From contig CAWJIB010000009.1 in assembly GCA_963842835.1 (NCBI GenBank), forward strand, positions 744,001 to 808,000: DNA of 64,000 bases. Direction: 5' to 3'. Positions within the stretch are counted from its first letter, which is position 1; the number at the start of each line of letters is the position of its first letter. The notes beneath the pieces are model-generated. The model worked only from the letters and a program-made list of their open reading frames with translations, was not told where the DNA came from and did no database searches. Source of the DNA: Roseiarcus sp963842835. Lineage in GTDB: Bacteria > Pseudomonadota > Alphaproteobacteria > Rhizobiales > Beijerinckiaceae. Shown in pieces: positions 34,404 through 42,552 of the stretch. A program made the position numbers and the translations under genes.

Positions 34404-34615
34404 CGGGGTCCCCTGAAATAGGCGGGCGCGCCCGTCTTGTTTCACGCCCGCTTGAGGCGTTCTCGCCTCGCCTGCCTGACATTTTCGCCGATTGGGTCGG
34501 CCTTCGCGGCGCCGCGGCGCTCAAGCTGGACATCGGATGGCTTCCGGCGTCCGGGCCTCATTTCGACCGGCCCGATGCGCCCGACGTCGCGCCCTCCGCG
34601 CCTCGCGGCCTCGCT

Positions 34616-35593
34616 ATGGCGGCGGTCCGACCGGGCCGCGAGCAATCGCGGCCAAAGCTTGAACGCCCGCCGATCGCGGGGGGCTGGAGTTGGGGCGTCG
34701 CTTGCTCGCTCGGCTTGCACGTCGGCGCCCTGACGGCCTTGCTGTTTTGGCCAACGCCGGTCGCCGAGACGCCGCCGCCGGAGTTCGTCACGGTCGAAAT
34801 CATCGCCGAGGCGCCGGCGCCGGCAATCCGCGAGGCTCCGCCTCCCTCGCCTGCCGTCGCCGAAGCGCCTTTGCAGCCGATCGAGCAAGTGTCCTCCCCT
34901 GTCTTGGCGCCGCCCGCCGAGCCGCCGGCGGCGATGGCCGAACCGCCGCCGGTCGCGGAGGCGCCGTCGCCTCCCCTGCCTCCCGTCGTCGAGGCGACGC
35001 CCGTCTCCGAAACGCCTCCCCAGCCGTTGGAGGAAACGCCGCCGGTCGCAGACGCGCCGCCGCCTCCCGCGCCTCCCGTCGTCGAGGCGCCGCCCGTCCC
35101 CGAAACGCCTTCCCGGCCATTGCAGGAAACGCCTGCGCCGGCTTTGGCGACGAAGGAGCCGGCTCCCGCTGCTGAGGCGCCGGCGCCAAAGCCGCTGCCG
35201 TCCGCGCCCGCAAGGGCGCGCTTGGCGGCCCGGGAACCGGCCCCGGCGGCGTCGAAGCCGGCCAAGCCAGCCCCGACGGCGCGGCAAGCCGCCGCGCCCG
35301 CTGTTTCGAGCGCCGAGGCGGCGGCCTATCAAAGCAATGTGCTCGGCCGAATTTCCGCGCAGAAGCGCTACCCCGAAGCTGCGCGCGAGCGGGTGGCGCA
35401 CGGCGTCGCGGTGATCCGTTTCTCGATCGACGCATCGGGGCAGCTCGCCGGCCTGTCCATTTCCCAATCGGCCGGCGATCCGATCCTCGACGCGGAAGCT
35501 TTGGCGACGGTTCGCCGAGCCAGTCCATTTCCTCCGCCTCCAGCCGGAGCGCCGCGAAATTTCTCGGCGCCCCTCAGCTTCAGAGTCCGATAG
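34616..35593 (+). CDS. TonB energy-transducing protein dedicated to the locus
   Basis: The protein of about 325 residues has one N-terminal membrane segment (S-W-G-V-A-C-S-L-G-L-H-V-G-A-L), a long proline/alanine/glutamate-rich periplasmic spacer, and a C-terminal TonB domain. That domain shows R-Y-P-E-A-A-R-E-R-V-A-H-G, S-I-D-A-S-G and a final S-P-F-P-P-P-P-A-G. The ATG at 34616 gives a normal short cytoplasmic tail; the frame is open back to a TTG at 34400 that overlaps the receptor stop. It should couple the ExbBD proton-driven motor to the receptor. No exbBD genes lie nearby. Confidence 0.85.
   Translation: MAAVRPGREQSRPKLERPPIAGGWSWGVACSLGLHVGALTALLFWPTPVAETPPPEFVTVEIIAEAPAPAIREAPPPSPAVAEAPLQPIEQVSSPVLAPPAEPPAAMAEPPPVAEAPSPPLPPVVEATPVSETPPQPLEETPPVADAPPPPAPPVVEAPPVPETPSRPLQETPAPALATKEPAPAAEAPAPKPLPSAPARARLAAREPAPAASKPAKPAPTARQAAAPAVSSAEAAAYQSNVLGRISAQKRYPEAARERVAHGVAVIRFSIDASGQLAGLSISQSAGDPILDAEALATVRRASPFPPPPAGAPRNFSAPLSFRVR
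34979..35133 (+). repeat. Duplicated 93-base unit in the TonB spacer
   Basis: The sequence beginning CCTCCCGTCGTCGAGGCG at 34979 recurs at 35072, a shift of 93 bases or 31 codons, with only a few changes over about 60 bases. The unit codes for P-P-V-V-E-A then E-T-P repeats of the proline-rich spacer. It keeps the frame, so it changes spacer length only. Confidence 0.75.
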
Positions 35594-35725
35594 GCGAAGA
35601 GGGACTCCGGAGACTTCGCAGAGCCGTGGGGCAAGGGGACGAAAACGAATAGGGGAGGGGCGGAGCGGGTGTTTGCGGCTTTCAGGTTCACGACGATCGG
35701 CTTGGCTTTCGCGGAGGTTCGATTG

Positions 35726-36958
35726 ATGTTTTGCGCAGCCGTTTTCGCCCGGCGCCCTTGCAACCGCGCCGCGTGGTTTGCGCCGCTCTGCGCCTGCCTC
35801 TTCGCCTTGTCGGGCGCAACGCCGGGCTTCGCGGAGGATTTGACGGAAATCAAGGTCGGCTATCTCCACGTCCCCGCGTCGAAAACGCGCCTCTCGCTGA
35901 TGGACGTTCCGGCTGCGAATGACGGCGTGGCGGGCGCGCAACTGGCGATCGATGACAACAACACGACGGGCCGCTTCGTCAAACAGCGCTTTACGCTGAT
36001 CGACGAATCGTTGCGCGCGCACGATGACGTCATCGCGGCGGTCAACACGCTCGCCGACGCCGGCGCCGCTTTGATCGTCACCGATATCGACGCCGACGGC
36101 GTTCTCAAGGCGGCCGACGCGGCAAAGGCGCGCGGGCTCGCCGTTATCAACGCCAGCGCGACGGACGACCGGCTGCGAGAGGAGGATTGCCGCGGCAACG
36201 TCGTGCATGTCGCGCCGACGCGCTCGATGCTGGCGGACGGGCTGGCGCAATATCTCGTTTGGAAGAAATGGCGCAAATGGCTGCTCGTCGTCGGCTCGCA
36301 TGACAAGGACAAGCTCTTCGCCGACGCGCTGCGCCACTCGGCGACGCGTTTCGGCGCGAAAATCGTCGAAGAGCGCGAATACAACGACACCGGCGGCGCG
36401 CGCCGCACCGACAGCGGCATTGTCGAAATCCAGCGACAGATGCCGGCGCTGACGCAGAGCGCGCCCGACTATGACGTGCTCGTCGCCGCCGACGAAAGCG
36501 AGGTGTTCGCCGGCTACTTGCCTTATCGCACCTGGGATGCGCGCCCTGTCGCGGGATCGGCGGGACTGGTTCCCACGACGTGGGACGCGGCCTTCGACCA
36601 ATGGGGCGCCATTCAATTGCAGAGCCGATTTGGCCGGACCTTTCACCGCTTCATGACGCCGCTCGACATGCAGGCTTGGAGCGCGGTTCGCATGGTCGGG
36701 GAAGCTTCGACGCGCGCGGCTACAGCCGATCCCGCAAAGCTGTTCGCCTTCATTAAGAGCCCGGATTTCTTGATTGCCGCCTTTAAGGGCCAGAAGCTTT
36801 CGCTGCGCGACTGGAACCTCCAATTGCGCCAGCCCATCCTCCTGTTCGACGGACGCAATACGGTTTCCGTGTCGCCCCAAGAGGGATTTCTGCATCAGTC
36901 GTCGGAATTGGATACGTTGGGGGTCGATCGGCCCGAGACCAAATGCAAACTCAACTGA
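35726..36958 (+). CDS. PQQ-associated ABC transporter substrate-binding protein (LutA-like)
   Basis: The 410-residue exported protein matches the branched-chain-amino-acid-type binding proteins found with PQQ-dependent alcohol systems. The N-terminal signal peptide ends G-F-A-E. The mature start V-G-Y-L-H-V-P and the G-A-Q-L-A-I-D-D-N-N-T-T-G-R-F segment are the hallmark of that group. It should work with the ATPase and permease at 45076-46745, as in lut and ped loci, where a role in lanthanide or dehydrogenase function is proposed. GCGGAGG precedes the ATG at 35726. Confidence 0.85.
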   Translation: MFCAAVFARRPCNRAAWFAPLCACLFALSGATPGFAEDLTEIKVGYLHVPASKTRLSLMDVPAANDGVAGAQLAIDDNNTTGRFVKQRFTLIDESLRAHDDVIAAVNTLADAGAALIVTDIDADGVLKAADAAKARGLAVINASATDDRLREEDCRGNVVHVAPTRSMLADGLAQYLVWKKWRKWLLVVGSHDKDKLFADALRHSATRFGAKIVEEREYNDTGGARRTDSGIVEIQRQMPALTQSAPDYDVLVAADESEVFAGYLPYRTWDARPVAGSAGLVPTTWDAAFDQWGAIQLQSRFGRTFHRFMTPLDMQAWSAVRMVGEASTRAATADPAKLFAFIKSPDFLIAAFKGQKLSLRDWNLQLRQPILLFDGRNTVSVSPQEGFLHQSSELDTLGVDRPETKCKLN

Positions 36959-36990
36959 CGCGAGCTGAACGTCTCTGCGGAGAAGCTTTC

Positions 36991-37974
36991 ATGTGCGCTC
37001 TTTCCCGAACCGCGCTCCTCGGCCTTTCGCTGGCGGCGCTCTCGCTGGCGACGAGCCCCGCTTTCGCCTTTCTCGCCTTTGTGTCGAACGAAAAGGGCAA
37101 CTCCATCTCCGTCGTCGACACCGATAAGATGGAGACCGTCGCCACGATCCCGACCGGGCAGCGCCCGCGCGGCATTGCGGCGTCACGGGACGGAACGGCG
37201 GTCTTCGTAGCCCTCGGAGACGACGACACGATCCAGATCTTCGACACGAAGACCTTCAAGAATATTGGGGAGCTGCCTTCAGGCCCGGATCCCGAGCAGC
37301 TCACGCTCGATCCTTCCGGCAAGATTCTTTACGTCGCCAATGAAAACGACGCGATGGTGACGGTCATCGACGTGGAGAAGCGGATCGCGCTTGCCCAGAT
37401 TTCGGTCGGGGTCGAGCCGGAAGGCTTGGTTGTCAGCCCGGACTCGAAGACCTTGGTCTGCACATCCGAGACGACAAGCATGGCGCATTTCATCGACGCT
37501 AAGAGCCATGAGGTCGTCGCCAATACGCTGCTGGGTTCGCGCCCGCGCTTTTCCGCCTATAAGTCGGACGGATCGGAACTTTGGGTGACCTCGGAAGTCG
37601 GCGGCGAGTTGTCGATCATCGATCCCGCGACCCAGAAGATCAAGACGACGGTGCGGTTCGAGATTCCAGGGCTCCAGGCGGAAATGATCCAGCCTGTCGG
37701 CATCAATCTGACCAAAGACGGCAAGTTTGGATTCATTGATCTCGGGCCCGCCAATCGGGTCGCTGTCGTCGATGGAGCGACGCACGCGGTCGTGAAATAT
37801 CTGCTCGTGGGGCAACGCGTTTGGCACGGCGATTTCACGCCGGACGAGAAATACTTGGTTGTCGCCAACGGGGTTTCGAACGACGTCTCCGTGATCGATG
37901 TCGCGCAGCAAAAGGTCATTAAGTCGATTCAGGTCGGCGAACTCCCTTGGGGCGTCGCCTTCGCGCCGAAATAG
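36991..37974 (+). CDS. Periplasmic YVTN-type beta-propeller, PQQ-associated (LutD-like)
   Basis: The 327-residue protein has a signal peptide (L-A-T-S-P-A-F-A-F) and about seven propeller blades with the YVTN pattern. Examples are N-S-I-S-V-V-D-T, K-I-L-Y-V-A-N-E-N-D, S-E-L-W-V-T-S-E and K-Y-L-V-V-A-N-G-V-S-N-D. It matches the propeller group that accompanies PQQ alcohol systems. It follows the binding protein by 32 bases. Its role may be metal or cofactor handling in the periplasm; no active site is visible. Confidence 0.85.
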   Translation: MCALSRTALLGLSLAALSLATSPAFAFLAFVSNEKGNSISVVDTDKMETVATIPTGQRPRGIAASRDGTAVFVALGDDDTIQIFDTKTFKNIGELPSGPDPEQLTLDPSGKILYVANENDAMVTVIDVEKRIALAQISVGVEPEGLVVSPDSKTLVCTSETTSMAHFIDAKSHEVVANTLLGSRPRFSAYKSDGSELWVTSEVGGELSIIDPATQKIKTTVRFEIPGLQAEMIQPVGINLTKDGKFGFIDLGPANRVAVVDGATHAVVKYLLVGQRVWHGDFTPDEKYLVVANGVSNDVSVIDVAQQKVIKSIQVGELPWGVAFAPK

Positions 37975-38162
37975 CCGTGGGTTCGTGACGATCGTCCCGG
38001 CTTGCGACGCGCGAGCGAAAGCGGCGTATGGACGCACTCTCGAGACACCGCCTTTCTCGGCGCTTTTGTCACCTTGATCCGCATGGGAAATGATCGCAGG
38101 ACATTGGAAACGACGAGCCGATCGCTGCATCAAAGGCTCGGCCGCGAGGGAGGCCATCGCCA

Positions 38163-39176
38163 ATGACGTCTTTGCGCGCGAACGACGAACGGCGCATCGC
38201 GCTGCTGCGGGCGTGCGCAGCGTTCGCTTGCGTGATCGCGATCCTGTTCGGCGCGGGCTCGGCGCTGGCGCAAACGCTGCGCATCGGCGCGCAAAAGAGC
38301 GGCACTTTCGGCTGGGAGCTCGCGGTCATCAAGGCGCGCGGGCTTGACAAGAACGCCGGTCTCAATCTCGAAATCGTCGATCTCGCCAACACCGATGCGG
38401 GCAAGATCGCGATCGGCGGCGGCGCGGTCGACATCATTCTGTCGGATTGGCTTTGGGTGTCGCGCGAGCGCGGACTCGGGCGCAGGCTGACGTTCACGCC
38501 CTATTCGAGCGCCCTCGGCGCGCTGATGGCCAGGAGCAACGGGCCCATCGCGGGGCTCGCCGACCTCAACGGCAAGACGCTCGGCGTCGCCGGAGGGCCG
38601 CTGGACAAGAGTTGGCTGCTGTTGCAGGCCTTCGCGAAACGCTCAGGGCTCGATCTCGGCCATGACGCGCACGTCGTGTTCGCCGCGCCGCCTCTGCTGA
38701 CGGAGAAGGCGGCGCAAGGTGAAATCGATGCGACTCTGCAATTCTGGAATTTCTGCGCCGACCTCGAGCAACGCGGGTTCCGCCGCATCGTGGACATGCA
38801 GGACGTCGAGAAGGGTCTCGGCGCCAACGGCCCGGTCGCCATGGTCGGCTATGTCTTCGACGAGGATTTCGCCGCCCGGAACGCGTCGGCGCTGGCGCGA
38901 TTCCTCGACGTTGCGCGGCAAGCGAAAGACATACTGGCGAACGACGACGCGCAATGGCCCGACATCATGACGCGCATCGGCCAGAAGGATCCGAGCGCCG
39001 CGCCGCTCTACCGAAAGCGATATAGCGAAGGCGTGCCGCGTCGCCCGATCGCGGAGGAGGAGGCCGACGCGCGGATCCTGTTCAAGACTTTGGCGGAGAT
39101 TGGCGGCGCGGATCTCGTCGGCCCCGCGGCCGAACTCGATCCCGGAACCTTTTATAAGCCCAAGGCGGGGGGCTAG
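38163..39176 (+). CDS. ABC transporter periplasmic binding protein (nitrate/sulfonate type)
   Basis: The 337-residue protein is of the NMT1/SsuA group. It has a signal peptide ending A-L-A-Q, then L-R-I-G-A-Q-K-S-G-T-F-G-W-E, D-I-I-L-S-D-W and L-N-G-K-T-L-G-V-A-G-G-P. The ligand site of this class fits small anions or thiamin-like molecules. It begins an importer of three genes placed between the PQQ-associated propeller and pqqB. What it carries is unknown; a metal chelate or cofactor precursor would fit the context. Confidence 0.85.
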   Translation: MTSLRANDERRIALLRACAAFACVIAILFGAGSALAQTLRIGAQKSGTFGWELAVIKARGLDKNAGLNLEIVDLANTDAGKIAIGGGAVDIILSDWLWVSRERGLGRRLTFTPYSSALGALMARSNGPIAGLADLNGKTLGVAGGPLDKSWLLLQAFAKRSGLDLGHDAHVVFAAPPLLTEKAAQGEIDATLQFWNFCADLEQRGFRRIVDMQDVEKGLGANGPVAMVGYVFDEDFAARNASALARFLDVARQAKDILANDDAQWPDIMTRIGQKDPSAAPLYRKRYSEGVPRRPIAEEEADARILFKTLAEIGGADLVGPAAELDPGTFYKPKAGG

Positions 39177-39181
39177 CCGCC

Positions 39182-39919
39182 GTGCTGCGCTTGCTGTCCC
39201 TCGGCGTTTTCGCCGCGAGTTGGGAGATCGGCGCCTTGCTCGCAGGGCCGCGTAATCTGCCGGCGCCGATGGACGTCTTGCGTCGGTTGGCGCTCGAGGC
39301 GCAATCGGGCGCCCTGTTCTTCCATCTCGGCGTCACGCTGGCGCGCGTGGCCGCCGCCTTCACCGTCGCGATGGCGATTGGCGCGATGATCGGCTTCGCG
39401 ATGGGGCGCAACCGCGTCGCAGATCGTCTGGGCGATCCCTGGTTGATATTATTGCTCAATCTTCCCGCGTTGGTGATTATCGTGCTGGCCTATATCTGGG
39501 TCGGCCTCAACGAAGTCGCGGCGATCGGCGCCGTCGCGCTCAACAAGATTCCCAACGCGATCGTCACGATGCGCGAAGGCGCCCGCGCGCTTGATCCGCA
39601 GCTGGACGAAATGGCCGACGTGTTTCGCTTCCCCTTTGGGACGCGGTTACGCCATGTCCTGGCGCCGCAACTCGCCCCGTATTTCGCCGCCGCCGCGCGC
39701 TCCGGTCTCTCGTTGGTCTGGAAAATCGTCCTCGTGGTCGAACTGCTCGGGCGATCAAACGGGATCGGCTTCCAAATCAATATCGCGTTTCAGCTTTTTG
39801 ATATGACCCTTCTCCTTGCGTATGCGCTTCCCTTCGTTGGCGTTATGCTGGCGATCGAAACGTTTGTGGTGCAACCCTTTGAACGCAATGTCTCCCGCTG
39901 GCGACCGCGCGCGGCTTGA
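39182..39919 (+). CDS. ABC transporter permease (SsuC/TauC type)
   Basis: The 245-residue inner-membrane permease has about six hydrophobic segments and the family coupling loop E-M-A-D-V-F-R-F-P-F-G-T. It begins six bases after the binding protein on a GTG start, and its 3' end overlaps the ATPase gene by 32 bases. It should form a homodimer for uptake of the ligand of the preceding protein. Confidence 0.87.
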   Translation: MLRLLSLGVFAASWEIGALLAGPRNLPAPMDVLRRLALEAQSGALFFHLGVTLARVAAAFTVAMAIGAMIGFAMGRNRVADRLGDPWLILLLNLPALVIIVLAYIWVGLNEVAAIGAVALNKIPNAIVTMREGARALDPQLDEMADVFRFPFGTRLRHVLAPQLAPYFAAAARSGLSLVWKIVLVVELLGRSNGIGFQINIAFQLFDMTLLLAYALPFVGVMLAIETFVVQPFERNVSRWRPRAA

Positions 39920-40607
39920 AGTTTCCATAACGGCCAAGGCCTATGTCAGCGCGTCCGGCCAGACGCTCGATACGCTGAGCGAGATCGCCTTCGCTCTGGA
40001 AATGGGCAAAGTCGGCGCGATCGTGGGTCCTTCCGGTTGCGGCAAGACGACCTTGCTGCGCATCGTCGCCGGCCTGGACACGCGTTTCGACGGCCTTGTC
40101 GCCCGGCCCGGCTCCGACCGCCTGGCGGTCGTATTTCAAGAGCCCCGCTTGCTGCCCTGGCGCAGCGTCGAGGACAATGTCCGCCTCGCCGCCCCCGGCG
40201 TTGAAGAGGCCGAGTTGGCGAGGCTGCTCGCCACGCTGGGCCTTGTCGAGCATCGCAGGCATTTCTCCAACGAATTGTCGCTTGGCCTTGCGCGGCGCGT
40301 CGCGCTCGCGCGCGCCCTCGCGGTTCATCCCGATCTGTTGCTTCTCGACGAGCCCTTCGCCTCGCTCGACGCCGCCACGGCCGCGGGCCTGGTCGACGCG
40401 ATCAGCGACCTCGTCGAGGCGCGTCCGATGACGACATTGTTGGTTACGCACGACATCGACGCCGCCATCCGTCTGGCCGACGTCATTTGCGTCCTCTCCG
40501 ACCGCCCGGCGCGGCTGCTCGCTCAGATCCCGATTCCCCGGCCGCGAAGGCGATTGACGCGAGACGCCGAGGCGCAGATCGCCAAGCAGGTTGCGGCGGC
40601 CCAGTAG
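39888..40607 (+). CDS. ABC transporter ATPase (SsuB/TauB type) with altered signature
   Basis: The 239-residue ATPase has Walker A G-P-S-G-C-G-K-T-T, Walker B L-L-L-L-D-E-P-F-A-S-L-D and the switch His in V-T-H-D-I. The ABC signature reads L-S-L-G-L-A-R-R-V-A rather than L-S-G-G-Q. This variant occurs in some alphaproteobacterial importers and need not abolish activity. The ATG at 39888 lies inside the permease gene, so translation is coupled; the open frame before it is not used. Confidence 0.88.
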   Translation: MSPAGDRARLEVSITAKAYVSASGQTLDTLSEIAFALEMGKVGAIVGPSGCGKTTLLRIVAGLDTRFDGLVARPGSDRLAVVFQEPRLLPWRSVEDNVRLAAPGVEEAELARLLATLGLVEHRRHFSNELSLGLARRVALARALAVHPDLLLLDEPFASLDAATAAGLVDAISDLVEARPMTTLLVTHDIDAAIRLADVICVLSDRPARLLAQIPIPRPRRRLTRDAEAQIAKQVAAAQ

Positions 40608-40769
40608 GGCGTCGGCGGCGCGGGGCGTTGTCGCGCCAGTGGATTGCGCGCATCGTCCGCCTGCGAGGAAAGCCAAAACGCTCGATGATCCCCCAGCAAA
40701 GGAGACGGCGATCATCCCCCTTTTCCTCGAAGCGCGAGCCGAGTAAGAGATTGCGCGCAAGTGTCGCAC

Positions 40770-40799
40770 TTGTCTCGTTTGTGACGGCGTGTGCATAAT
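40770..40799 (+). promoter_or_regulatory. Possible sigma-70-type promoter before pqqB
   Basis: TTGTCT (40770-40775) and CATAAT (40794-40799) are 18 bases apart, in the 251-base gap between the ABC importer and pqqB. The match to -35 and -10 consensus is fair. Confidence 0.35.
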
Positions 40800-40815
40800 T
40801 CAACTAGGGAGGACC

Positions 40816-40857
40816 GTGACGGTCGGGCAAGTACCGAACCGCACGGGCAAATCATAG
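40816..40857 (+). CDS. Leader mini-ORF ending just before pqqB
   Basis: A 13-codon ORF starts with GTG behind a strong AGGGAGGA site and ends with TAG at 40855-40857, one base before the TTG start of pqqB. It does not contain the E-x-x-x-Y motif of PqqA. As pqqB has no ribosome site of its own, the mini-ORF may deliver ribosomes to it by coupling. It is a small, unproven ORF. Confidence 0.4.
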   Translation: MTVGQVPNRTGKS

Positions 40858-40858
40858 A

Positions 40859-41788
40859 TTGCTTATAAAAATCCTAGGTTCGAGCGCCGGCGGGGGCTTC
40901 CCGCAATGGAACTGCAATTGCGCCAATTGCCGCGCCGTTCGCGCCGGCGCGCCGGGATATTCGGCCCGAACCCAATCTTCGCTCGCCGTCAGCGCCGACG
41001 GCGCCAATTGGCTTCTGCTCAACGCCTCTCCGGATTTGCGCCAACAGATTGCGGCGACGCCGCAACTGGCGCCGATGGCCGATGGCGAAGCGAGAACGAG
41101 CCCGATCAAAGCCGTCGCGCTGACGAACGGCGACGTCGACCATATCGCGGGGCTCTTGAATCTGCGCGAGCGGCAGCCCTTCTGCATCTACGCCTCGCGG
41201 CGCGTGTTGGACACGCTGAAGGCGAATCGGATTTTCGACATTCTCGCGCCCGATCTCGTCGCGCGCGCCGAATTGCCGTTTGACGCGCCCGTGGAAATCG
41301 AAGGCGCCGGCGTCAAACTCGGACTGGCCGTCGAAGCGTTTGTCGCGCCGGGAAAGATCGCGCTTTATCTCGAGGATGCGAACGCCCCAGATTTTGGCTC
41401 CCAAGCGGGCGACACGCTCGGCCTGCGCATCATCGAGACCGCGACGGGCAAGTCGTTCTTTTACATTCCGGGTTGCGCGGCGATCGACGCGCCGCTCGCC
41501 AGGCGGCTGCGGGGCGCCGCGCTGGTCTTCTTCGACGGCACCCTGTGGCGTGAGAACGAGATGATCGAGCAGGGCCTGATGGCGAAGACCGGCTCGCGCA
41601 TGGGTCATGTCAACATGAGCGGGCCGGAGGGCTCAATCGCGTCTTTCGCCGCGCTTGACGTCGAGCGAAAGATATTTGTGCACATCAATAATTCCAACCC
41701 CGTGCTCGACGCGAATTCGGCCGAGCGCGCAGCGGCGAACAACGCCGGCTGGTTGATCGGCGAAGATGGCATGGAGGTCAAGCTATGA
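40859..41788 (+). CDS. pqqB: PqqB, PQQ biosynthesis metallo-hydrolase
   Basis: PqqB is a metallo-beta-lactamase-fold enzyme that hydroxylates tyrosine-derived intermediates during PQQ synthesis. The 309-residue protein starts L-I-K-I-L-G-S-S-A-G-G-G-F-P-Q-W-N-C, then C-A-N-C, the structural zinc cysteines. N-G-D-V-D-H-I-A-G-L-L is the metal-site motif in the PqqB form, and M-G-H-V-N-M-S-G follows near the C-terminus. The TTG at 40859 gives the family's usual N-terminus. The stop overlaps the pqqC start (ATGA). Confidence 0.95.
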   Translation: MLIKILGSSAGGGFPQWNCNCANCRAVRAGAPGYSARTQSSLAVSADGANWLLLNASPDLRQQIAATPQLAPMADGEARTSPIKAVALTNGDVDHIAGLLNLRERQPFCIYASRRVLDTLKANRIFDILAPDLVARAELPFDAPVEIEGAGVKLGLAVEAFVAPGKIALYLEDANAPDFGSQAGDTLGLRIIETATGKSFFYIPGCAAIDAPLARRLRGAALVFFDGTLWRENEMIEQGLMAKTGSRMGHVNMSGPEGSIASFAALDVERKIFVHINNSNPVLDANSAERAAANNAGWLIGEDGMEVKL

Positions 41789-42552
41789 ATGTGATTGTTT
41801 CTCCCGACGGCTTCGGCCAACCCTGGACCCCCGCCGATTTCGAGGCGGCGATCCGCGCCGTCGGGGCTGAGCGCTATCACGACAAGCATCCGTTTCATAA
41901 ATTGTTGCACGGCGGCAAGCTCAACAAGGGTCAGGTGCAGGCCTGGGCGCTCAATCGCTATTGCTATCAGGAGGCGGTGCCGCGCAAGGACGCGGCCTTC
42001 ATGAGCCGTGTGCACGATCGCGAACTCCGTCGCGAATGGATCCGTCGCATTCACGACCATGACGGACTCGGCGACGAAGTCGGCGGCATCGAGCGCTGGC
42101 TGATCCTCACCGACGGTCTGGGGCTTTCTCGCGACTACGTCGTTTCACGCCGCGGCACCCTGCCGGGCACGAAGTTCGCGGTTGAGGCCTATGTCCGCTT
42201 TGTCGTCGAACAGCCGCTCGTGGTCGCCGTTGCGTCATCGCTGACCGAATTGTTCGCGCCCTCGATCCACCGCGAGCAAATCGCCGGGATGCTGGAGAAT
42301 TACGACTTCGTCGACGACAAGGTCATGGCCTATTTCAGGCGGCGCCTCAGTCAGGCGCCGCGCAACTCGGAATTCGCGCTCGACTATGTCAAGACGAATG
42401 CTCCAACTCGCGCCGAGCAGGAGGCGTGCGTGGCCGCCGTGGAGTTCAAATGCAACGTGCTGTGGGCGCAGCTCGACGCGTTGAACCACGCCTATGTGAC
42501 GCCCGGCGTCATTCCGCCGGGGGCGTTCCGCCCCGGGGAAAGCTATGAATAA
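41785..42552 (+). CDS. pqqC: PqqC, pyrroloquinoline-quinone synthase
   Basis: PqqC carries out the final ring closure and eight-electron oxidation to PQQ without a metal or cofactor. The 255-residue length is standard. Conserved features include Y-H-D-K-H-P-F-H, Q-A-W-A-L-N-R-Y-C-Y-Q, R-K-D-A-A-F and the H-D-H-D-G segment with active-site His residues. It overlaps pqqB by four bases and pqqDE by eight, so the three are translationally coupled. Confidence 0.96.
   Translation: MNVIVSPDGFGQPWTPADFEAAIRAVGAERYHDKHPFHKLLHGGKLNKGQVQAWALNRYCYQEAVPRKDAAFMSRVHDRELRREWIRRIHDHDGLGDEVGGIERWLILTDGLGLSRDYVVSRRGTLPGTKFAVEAYVRFVVEQPLVVAVASSLTELFAPSIHREQIAGMLENYDFVDDKVMAYFRRRLSQAPRNSEFALDYVKTNAPTRAEQEACVAAVEFKCNVLWAQLDALNHAYVTPGVIPPGAFRPGESYE

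Noticed and set aside
34400..34615. TonB starting at the TTG overlapping the receptor stop
   Set aside because: It would place about 70 residues before the membrane anchor, unlike TonB proteins, and there is no clear ribosome site; it remains a possible alternative.
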